A DNA stretch of 64,000 nt, from NCBI RefSeq assembly GCF_007176755.1, contig NZ_BJTV01000002.1, forward strand, positions 60,645 to 124,644. The letters are read 5' to 3'. The stretch's first letter is position 1; each line of letters begins with the position of its first letter. Both the position numbers and the translations under genes were made by a program. The notes beneath the pieces were generated by a model. The model had not been told where the DNA came from, did no database searches, and saw only the letters and a program-made list of their open reading frames with translations. Positions 58,330 through 64,000 of this stretch are shown here, piece after piece. This DNA comes from Streptomyces sp. 1-11 (GTDB lineage Bacteria > Actinomycetota > Actinomycetes > Streptomycetales > Streptomycetaceae).

Positions 58330-59238
58330 CTAGCGACCGGTTCGCACGGCGGACAGGCCACGTGAGGAGGACTTCGCGGTCGCCTGCCGGGGCGGGAGAC
58401 CGTCGTTGCCGAGGAAGGCGAGGACGCGCCGGACGAAGTGCCCGGGGTCGTCCAGCCAGGGGTAGTGGCCGGCGCCGGGCTGGACGCTCACCTCCGCGTC
58501 GGGGAGGGCCTCGGCGAGGCGCCGGGCCAGGGCGGGGCTGGGCCCGCCGTCGTACTCGCCCGCGTGGATCAGGACGGGGGCGGTCAGGGCGGTGAGCGCG
58601 GCCCGGGTGGCGTCCGGGGTGAAGGCGCCCTCGGCGGAGTACCGCTCGCCCGCCTCGTCGTTGGTCTGCGCCTCCTCGTTCTCCGCGTGCGCCCGGGCCG
58701 TGTCGTCCCAGCGGCCGTGGAAGAAGGGCAGGAAGACCTCGTCGAAGCCGGCGTCGCCCGCGAGCCAGGCCTCGAAGGCGGGCATCGCCTGCCCGAACCA
58801 CGGCTCGTGGGCCCGCAGCCGGGCGGCGGCGAGCCGGTCGCCGGGCGTGGCCCGCATGCCGAGGGCCGAGGGGTTGGGGGTGATCAGCGCCAGCCGCCGG
58901 ATCCGGCCCGGGTGGCGGGCCGCGTACAGCAGTGCCAGGCTGCCGGCCGCGGAGTGGGCGAGCAGGTCCATCCGCTCAAGGCCCAGGTGGGTACGCCACC
59001 GCTCCACGTCGTCGACCATGCGGTCGCAGCGGTAGGTCTCCGGGTCGGCCGGGACCCCGGAGTCGCCGGTGCCCCGCAGGTCGAGCAGGGCCAGCCGGCG
59101 GTGCGCGGCGAGTCCGCCCAGGTCCCCCAGGTAGGCGGAGGCGCGCATGGGGCCGCCGGGCAGGACGGCGAGGGGCGGGCCGTCACCCCTGAGGTGGTAG
59201 GCGAGCACTGTCCCGTCGGCTGCGGCGAAGGTCGGCAT
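58330..59238 (-). CDS. Alpha/beta hydrolase, proline-iminopeptidase-like
   Basis: The 302-residue hydrolase has AVLPGGPMRASAYLGDLGG (oxyanion region), LDLRGTGDSGVPADPETYRC, nucleophile elbow LLAHSAAGSLALLYA (Ser in HSAAG, with an extra Ala in the usual GxSxG) and the late His in PGAGHYPWLDDPG. The GDSG stretch points to the S33 prolyl-aminopeptidase group, but the noncanonical elbow makes a hydrolase of other small substrates possible. ATG 59238 begins the conserved MPTFAAADGTVLAYHLRGDG. The divergent neighbour is paaK. Confidence 0.82.
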   Translation of the reverse strand: MPTFAAADGTVLAYHLRGDGPPLAVLPGGPMRASAYLGDLGGLAAHRRLALLDLRGTGDSGVPADPETYRCDRMVDDVERWRTHLGLERMDLLAHSAAGSLALLYAARHPGRIRRLALITPNPSALGMRATPGDRLAAARLRAHEPWFGQAMPAFEAWLAGDAGFDEVFLPFFHGRWDDTARAHAENEEAQTNDEAGERYSAEGAFTPDATRAALTALTAPVLIHAGEYDGGPSPALARRLAEALPDAEVSVQPGAGHYPWLDDPGHFVRRVLAFLGNDGLPPRQATAKSSSRGLSAVRTGR

Positions 59239-59381
59239 GCTGGGATCATCCCGGCCCGCCCGGCCTCGCGGCAACGCTTTTGACCTGCGCCCGGGCTCCC
59301 GGTGCCCGGCCTCACGCGGAAAATTTCCGCTCACCTCTTGCCTGCGGCCCGGATGGCCTGAATTACTGGCCTCGCATCAAT

Positions 59382-59399
59382 CGACCGAATGATCGGTCG
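59382..59399. promoter_or_regulatory. TetR/PaaR-type operator CGACCGA-N4-TCGGTCG upstream of paaK
   Basis: Perfect 7-base arms around ATGA lie 36 bases upstream of the paaK start. It matches ACCGA/TCGGT-type palindromes bound by TetR-family phenylacetate regulators. No TetR gene lies in the window, so the regulator would act from elsewhere. Confidence 0.65.
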
Positions 59400-59435
59400 T
59401 CCGGAATGTGTGCTGCTGACGAGGGAGAAGTGCCG

Positions 59436-60731
59436 ATGGCGGACGCGACGGACCTGCTCGACGCGGGCGAGCGGCTCGGACCCGAGGAGCTGCGGGCGCT
59501 GCAGCTGGAGCGGCTGCGGGCCTCGCTGCGGCACGCCTACGAGCACGTGCCGTTCTACCGCGCGGCCTTCGACGAGGCGGGCGTCCGCCCGGAGGACTGC
59601 CGTTCGCTGGGCGACCTGGCGCACTTCCCCTTCACGACCAAGACCGATCTGCGCGAGCAGTACCCGTTCGGCATGTTCGCCGTGCCGCGCGAGCGCGTGC
59701 GCCGGCTGCACGCCTCCAGCGGCACCACGGGGCTGCCCACGGTGGTCGGCTACACCGACGGCGACCTCTCGGTGTGGTCGGACATGGTCGCGCGTTCGCT
59801 GCGGGCGGCGGGCGCGCGCGCCGGCGACACCGTGCATGTCGCCTACGGCTACGGCCTGTTCACCGGTGGTCTGGGCGCCCACTACGGCGCCGAGCGCCTG
59901 GGCTGCACGGTGATCCCGGCCTCCGGCGGCATGACGGCCCGCCAGGTCCGGCTCATCCAGGACCTGGAGCCGGGGGTCATCATGGTCACCCCGTCCTACA
60001 TGCTGACGCTGCTGGACGAGTTCGAGCGGCAGGGCGTCGACCCGCGCGGCACCTCGCTGCGGGTGGGCGTCTTCGGCGCCGAGCCGTGGACCGAGCACAT
60101 GCGGCGCGAGATCGAGGAGCGGTTCGCGATCGACGCCGTCGACATCTACGGACTGTCCGAGGTGATGGGCCCGGGGGTGGCGCAGGAGTGCGTCGAGACC
60201 AAGGACGGCCTCCATGTGTGGGAGGACCACTTCTACCCGGAGATCGTCGACCCGGTCACCGGTGAGGTGCTGCCGGAGGGCGAGCGCGGCGAGCTGGTGT
60301 TCACCTCGCTCACCAAGGAGGCCATGCCGGTCATCCGGTACCGGACCCGGGACCTGACCCGGCTGCTGCCCGGCACGGCCCGGGTGTTCCGGCGGATGGA
60401 GAAGGTCACCGGGCGCAGCGACGACATGGTGATCCTGCGCGGGGTAAACCTGTTCCCCACCCAGATCGAGGAGATCGTGCTGCGCACCCCGGGTGTGGCG
60501 CCGCACTTCCAGCTGCGCCTCACCCGGGAGGGCCGGCTCGACGCGCTCACGGTGCGCGCCGAGGCGCGGCCCGGCGCCACGCCCGAGGCCCGGGAGGCGG
60601 CGGCCCGGTCGATCACGACGGCCGTGAAGGACGGGGTCGGTGTGTCCGTGGGCGTGGAGATCGTGGAGCCGGAGTCGCTCGAGCGGTCCGTGGGCAAGAT
60701 CCGCCGGATCGTGGACCTGCGCCCGCGCTAG
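59436..60731 (+). CDS. paaK: Phenylacetate--CoA ligase
   Basis: The 431-residue adenylate-forming enzyme opens with MADATDLLDAGERLGPEELR. It keeps LHASSGTTGLPTVVGYTDGD (ATP loop), VIPASGGMTARQVRLIQDLE, GVFGAEPWTEHMRREIEERF, DIYGLSEVMGPGVAQECVET and VIRYRTRDLT, with VGKIRRIVD at the end. It activates phenylacetate to phenylacetyl-CoA, the first step of aerobic catabolism. ATG 59436 follows GGGAG. Upstream is a TetR/PaaR-type palindrome. The other paa oxygenase genes are not in the window, so an alternative aryl acid substrate is possible. Confidence 0.9.
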   Translation: MADATDLLDAGERLGPEELRALQLERLRASLRHAYEHVPFYRAAFDEAGVRPEDCRSLGDLAHFPFTTKTDLREQYPFGMFAVPRERVRRLHASSGTTGLPTVVGYTDGDLSVWSDMVARSLRAAGARAGDTVHVAYGYGLFTGGLGAHYGAERLGCTVIPASGGMTARQVRLIQDLEPGVIMVTPSYMLTLLDEFERQGVDPRGTSLRVGVFGAEPWTEHMRREIEERFAIDAVDIYGLSEVMGPGVAQECVETKDGLHVWEDHFYPEIVDPVTGEVLPEGERGELVFTSLTKEAMPVIRYRTRDLTRLLPGTARVFRRMEKVTGRSDDMVILRGVNLFPTQIEEIVLRTPGVAPHFQLRLTREGRLDALTVRAEARPGATPEAREAAARSITTAVKDGVGVSVGVEIVEPESLERSVGKIRRIVDLRPR

Positions 60732-60757
60732 GCCGGCCCGGCCGGGACCGGCGGGGC

Positions 60758-62260
60758 CTACGAGCCGCCGCCGAACCGGTCGCGCAGTTCGCGCTTGAGG
60801 ATCTTTCCGCTGGCGTTGCGGGGCAGCTCGTCCACGAACAGCACCCGCTTGGGCGCCTTGAAGGGGGCGAGCTTCTGCCGTACGTGCTCGGTGAGCTGGT
60901 CCGGCGTCACCTCGCCGCGCGCGACGACGACCGCGGTGACGGCCTCGATCCACCGTTCGTCGGGCAGGCCGATGACGGCGGCCTCGGCGACGGCCTCGTG
61001 CGTGTAGAGCGCGTCCTCCACCTGGCGGGAGGCGACCAGCACGCCGCCGGAGTTGATGACGTCCTTCACCCGGTCGACGATCGTGTAGTAGCCCTCGGCG
61101 TCGCGCACCGCGAGGTCGCCGGAGTGGAACCAGCCGTCCCGGAAGGCCTCGGCGGTCTCCTCGGGCCTGTCCCAGTAGCCCTCGCACAACTGCGGTGAGC
61201 GGTAGACGATCTCACCGGGCGTGCCGTCGGGCACGTCCTCGCCGCGTTCGTCCACCACGCGGGCGTCCACGAACAGCACGGGCCGGCCGCAGGAGTCCGG
61301 CCGGCCGTCGTGCTCGTCGGGGGCGAGCACGGTGGCGAGCGGGCCGATCTCGCTCTGCCCGAAGCAGTTGTAGAAGGCGAGCCCCGGCAGCAGTTCGCGC
61401 AGTCGCTGGAGCACGGGCACGGGCATGATCGAGGCGCCGTAGTAGGCCTTGCGCAGTCCACTGAGGTCGCGGACGGCGAAGTCGGGCCGGTTGGCCAGGC
61501 CGATCCACACGGTCGGCGGTGCGAACAGGCTGTCCACACGGCCCTGTTCGATCAGGTCGAGCAGCCGGTCCCCGTCCGGTGCGTCCAGCAGGACGCTGGT
61601 GGCGCCGACCGCGAGGTACGGCAGCAGGAACACGTGCATCTGCGCCGAGTGGTAGAGCGGCAGCGCGTGGGCCGGCCGGTCGCCGGCGCTCAGGTCCAGG
61701 GCGGTGATCGCGCTCAGGTACTCGTGCACCAGGGCGCGGTGCGTCATCATCGCGCCCTTGGGCGAGGCGGTGGTGCCGGAGGTGTACAGCAGCTGCACCA
61801 GGTCCTCGGTGCGCGGCTCGGGCCCGTCGTAGGGCGGCGCGTCCGCCAGCCGGGCGAGCAGGGAGCCGTCGGCGTCCCGCAGGGGCAGCACCCGCGTTCC
61901 GTCCGGGAGCCGACCGGCGAGGTCCGGGTCGGCGAGCACCAGGGCGCTGCCCGACTGGCCGACGATGTAGGCCAGGTCGTCGCCGGTCAGGTTCTGGTTG
62001 ACCGGCACGTGGACCAGGCCGGCGCGGGCGCAGGCCAGGAAGGCGATCAGGTAGGCGTCGGAGTTGTGCCCGTAGGCGGCGACCCGGTCCCCGGGGCCGA
62101 GGCCCTGGGCGCGGAGCAGCCCCGCCGCGCGTGTGACGGCGTCGTCCAGCGCCTCGTAGGTCCAGCCGCGTTCGCCGTACTCCAGTGCGATGCGTGCCGG
62201 GGTGCGGCGGGCGCTGCGCCGCAGCACCCCGTCGACCGTGCTGCCGTGTCCCTGGGTCAT
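60758..62260 (-). CDS. Class I adenylate-forming acyl-CoA ligase
   Basis: The 500-residue acyl-CoA synthetase has LLYTSGTTASPKGAMMTHRA (ATP loop), LPLYHSAQMHVFLLPYLAVG, YNCFGQSEIGP, WFHSGDLAVRDAEGYYTIVD, RVKDVINSGGVLVASRQVED and the catalytic Lys in LPRNASGKILKREL. It resembles medium/long-chain acyl-CoA or aryl-CoA ligases; the substrate is unknown. It follows the phytoene-desaturase-like gene by 58 bases on the same strand and is convergent with paaK (26-base gap). GAGGAT precedes the ATG. Confidence 0.9.
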   Translation of the reverse strand: MTQGHGSTVDGVLRRSARRTPARIALEYGERGWTYEALDDAVTRAAGLLRAQGLGPGDRVAAYGHNSDAYLIAFLACARAGLVHVPVNQNLTGDDLAYIVGQSGSALVLADPDLAGRLPDGTRVLPLRDADGSLLARLADAPPYDGPEPRTEDLVQLLYTSGTTASPKGAMMTHRALVHEYLSAITALDLSAGDRPAHALPLYHSAQMHVFLLPYLAVGATSVLLDAPDGDRLLDLIEQGRVDSLFAPPTVWIGLANRPDFAVRDLSGLRKAYYGASIMPVPVLQRLRELLPGLAFYNCFGQSEIGPLATVLAPDEHDGRPDSCGRPVLFVDARVVDERGEDVPDGTPGEIVYRSPQLCEGYWDRPEETAEAFRDGWFHSGDLAVRDAEGYYTIVDRVKDVINSGGVLVASRQVEDALYTHEAVAEAAVIGLPDERWIEAVTAVVVARGEVTPDQLTEHVRQKLAPFKAPKRVLFVDELPRNASGKILKRELRDRFGGGS

Positions 62261-62318
62261 GACAGCCGATCCTCGGTGCGCCGGACGGGCGGGTCAAGAA
62301 CCCGTGACCGCCCGTTCG

Positions 62319-63878
62319 CTACGCCTCCAGCACCGCCATCGCCGCGTTGTGCCCCGGCACTCCGCTCACCCCTCCCCCGCGCACGGCGCCCGCGCCGCAC
62401 AGCAGGACGCCCGGGTGCCCGGTCTCCACGCCCCAGCGCCCGGTGTTCTCCTGGGCGTAGGGCCAGGACAGGGCGCGGTGGAAGATGTTGCCGCCGGGCA
62501 GGCGCAGGTCCCGTTCGAGGTCGAGCGGGGTCTTCGCCTCGATGCAGGGGCGGCCGTCGGCGTCGGTGGCGAGGCAGTCGGCGAGGGGTTCGGCGAGATG
62601 GGCGTCGAGCTGCGCGAGGGTGGCCTTCAGCAGTTCCTCACGGACGGCGTCGTTGTCCCGGGCGAACAGTCGGGCGGGGGTGTGCAGTCCGAAGAGGGTG
62701 AGGGTCTGGTAGCCGCGCCCGGCCAGGCCGGGGCCGAGGATGGTGGGGTCGGTCAGGGAGTGGCAGTAGATCTCCGAGGGCGGCGCGGCGGGGAGTTCCC
62801 CGGCGGCCGCCTGGGCGTGGGCGGTGGCCAGCTCCCGGTATCCCTCGGCGATGTGGAAGGTGCCGGCGAAGGCCTCGCGCGGGTCGACCGCGTCGTCGCG
62901 GAGCCGGGGGAGCCGGGTGAGCAGCATGTTGACCTTGAGCTGGGCGCCCTCGGCCGGCTCCGGCGGCGGGTCTCCCAGGAGGGCGGCCAGCTCCTGCGGG
63001 GAGGCGTTGACCAGGACGTGCCGGGCGGCGGCGACGCCTTCGCCGTCGGCGGTGCGGTAGGTGACCTCGGCGGTGCGCCCGTCGGTGTCGATCCGGATCG
63101 CCTCGTGCCCGGTCGCGATCACCGCGCCGGCCGTGCGGGCGGCTGCGGCCAGCGCGTCGGTGAGGGCGCCCATGCCGCCGACGGGAACGTCCCAGGCGCC
63201 GGTGCCGCCGCCGATGACGTGGTAGAGGAAGCACCGGTTCTGGGCCAGGGAGGGGTCGTGGGCGTCGGCGAAGGTGCCGATGAGCGCGTCGGTGAGGACC
63301 ACGCCCCGCACCAGGTCGTCGGTGAAGTTCTCCTCCACGGCCACCCCGATCGGCTCCTCGAAGAGCGCCCGCCAGGCGGTGTCGTCGTCGATGCGCCGGC
63401 GCAGCTCGTCGCGTCCGGGCAGCGGTTCGGTGAGCGTGGGGAACACCCGCTCGGCCACGCGGCCCGTCATGCCGTAGAAGCGCTGCCAGGCCGCGTACTC
63501 GCGCTCGCCGCCGGTCAGCCGGGCGAACGCCTCCCGGGTGCGCCGTTCCCCGCCGCCGACGAGCAGTCCGGTGGCCCGCCCGCCGCGTTCGGTGGGCGTG
63601 TACGAGGAGACGGTGCGCCCGCGGACCTGGAAGCGGAGCCCGAGGTCGCGCACGATCTTCCGCGGCAACAGGCTGACCAGGTAGGAGTAGCGCGACAGCC
63701 GGGCGTCCACCCCGGCGAACGGACGTGTCGAGACGGCGGCGCCACCGGTGTGGCCTAGCCGCTCGAGCACCAGCACGGACCGACCGGCCCGCGCCAGGTA
63801 GGCGGCGGCGACCAGCCCGTTGTGGCCACCACCGACGATGACGGCGTCGTAGCTGCGGGTTCCCTCGTCGACAGGCAT
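62319..63878 (-). CDS. Phytoene-desaturase-like FAD-dependent oxidoreductase
   Basis: The 519-residue protein begins with a dinucleotide fold (YDAVIVGGGHNGLVAAAYLA, then RSVLVLERLGHTGGAAVST) and ends in the signature GVLLCGAGAVRGGGVSGVPG. This is the CrtI-related amine-oxidase/phytoene-desaturase superfamily, with FAD near the first motif and a C-terminal FAD contact. Actual carotenoid desaturation is not implied, because no crtE/B genes are seen. ATG 63878 follows AAGGA. It is likely cotranscribed with the downstream acyl-CoA ligase. Confidence 0.85.
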   Translation of the reverse strand: MPVDEGTRSYDAVIVGGGHNGLVAAAYLARAGRSVLVLERLGHTGGAAVSTRPFAGVDARLSRYSYLVSLLPRKIVRDLGLRFQVRGRTVSSYTPTERGGRATGLLVGGGERRTREAFARLTGGEREYAAWQRFYGMTGRVAERVFPTLTEPLPGRDELRRRIDDDTAWRALFEEPIGVAVEENFTDDLVRGVVLTDALIGTFADAHDPSLAQNRCFLYHVIGGGTGAWDVPVGGMGALTDALAAAARTAGAVIATGHEAIRIDTDGRTAEVTYRTADGEGVAAARHVLVNASPQELAALLGDPPPEPAEGAQLKVNMLLTRLPRLRDDAVDPREAFAGTFHIAEGYRELATAHAQAAAGELPAAPPSEIYCHSLTDPTILGPGLAGRGYQTLTLFGLHTPARLFARDNDAVREELLKATLAQLDAHLAEPLADCLATDADGRPCIEAKTPLDLERDLRLPGGNIFHRALSWPYAQENTGRWGVETGHPGVLLCGAGAVRGGGVSGVPGHNAAMAVLEA

Positions 63879-63916
63879 GGTCCTTGGTAGCACGCGGTGA
63901 TCAACAGGGGCCAGAG

Positions 63917-63954
63917 GCGTGCGGCCGGTGCCGGGCCCGGCACCGGCCGCACGC
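63917..63954. terminator. 38-base perfect palindrome
   Basis: GCGTGCGGCCGGTGCCGGG meets its exact reverse complement without a loop, 39 bases upstream of the oxidoreductase start. It is probably the terminator of a gene entering from the right edge. Confidence 0.6.
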
Positions 63955-64000
63955 GCACGCCCATGCGCGCACGGCCGACCGCAGCCCGAGTGCGCACCCC

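Noticed and set aside
62319..63878. Carotenoid biosynthesis gene
   Set aside because: No crtE, crtB or related genes nearby. The superfamily includes many non-carotenoid oxidoreductases.

Overview
The window is a high-GC actinobacterial chromosome segment and almost certainly Streptomyces. Third codon positions are strongly G/C biased and start codons are mixed ATG/GTG/TTG. Several genes belong to families tied to Streptomyces development: a long chaplin with an LAXTG sorting signal, an SsgA-like protein, an NsdA-type TPR regulator, a DUF397 protein and a PAS/PP2C phosphatase. No rRNA, tRNA, insertion sequence, prophage or CRISPR array was seen.

Left part (1-26050) is mostly ordinary metabolism and surface functions. 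It opens with the start of an FHA-FHA-ABC exporter, then a small orphan protein, a SnoaL-like protein, a divergent aldo-keto reductase/LysR pair, a DinB protein, a VOC protein upstream of adenosine deaminase, a BlaI/M56 regulator-protease pair and a second aldo-keto reductase. These are followed by an SDR-DUF2867 plus photolyase pair, an APC permease, a secreted GH2 exo-glucosaminidase, a secreted CBM-like protein, a GlsB-type membrane protein, two GNATs, a deaminase, a long chaplin and a secreted S33 peptidase.

Centre (25144-46206, all minus strand) is the most unusual block: an apparently bldA-dependent lipid/polyketide assembly line. Transcription order is a fatty-acyl-AMP ligase (in-frame TTA at codon 44); a 4749-residue megasynthase ACP-KS-AT-DH-KR-ACP-KS-AT-DH-KR-ACP-C-FkbH; an ACP-thioester reductase with an extra C-terminal domain; an alpha/beta hydrolase with Cys at the nucleophile position; and a second alpha/beta hydrolase that may have its own promoter. 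The inferred logic is that a free fatty acid is loaded on the N-terminal ACP and extended twice to an unsaturated chain. The C domain then joins it to a three-carbon unit that FkbH places on the next ACP, and reduction releases it. The product would be a reduced acyl-glyceryl lipid. I do not recognise this arrangement as a characterised pathway.

Right part (46207-64000) holds a baeRF3 protein, a Gfo/Idh/MocA oxidoreductase and a developmental block (SsgA-like, a TTA-containing PAS/PP2C phosphatase, an NsdA-like TPR regulator, an APH-fold kinase). It continues with a secreted N-acetylmuramoyl-alanine amidase, a universal stress protein, a DUF397 protein, a hydrolase, paaK behind a TetR/PaaR-type palindrome, and a phytoene-desaturase-like/acyl-CoA ligase pair.

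A recurrent feature is short G/C-rich tandem arrays (16-23 bp units) at gene 3' ends. Several strong hairpins mark gene-block ends.
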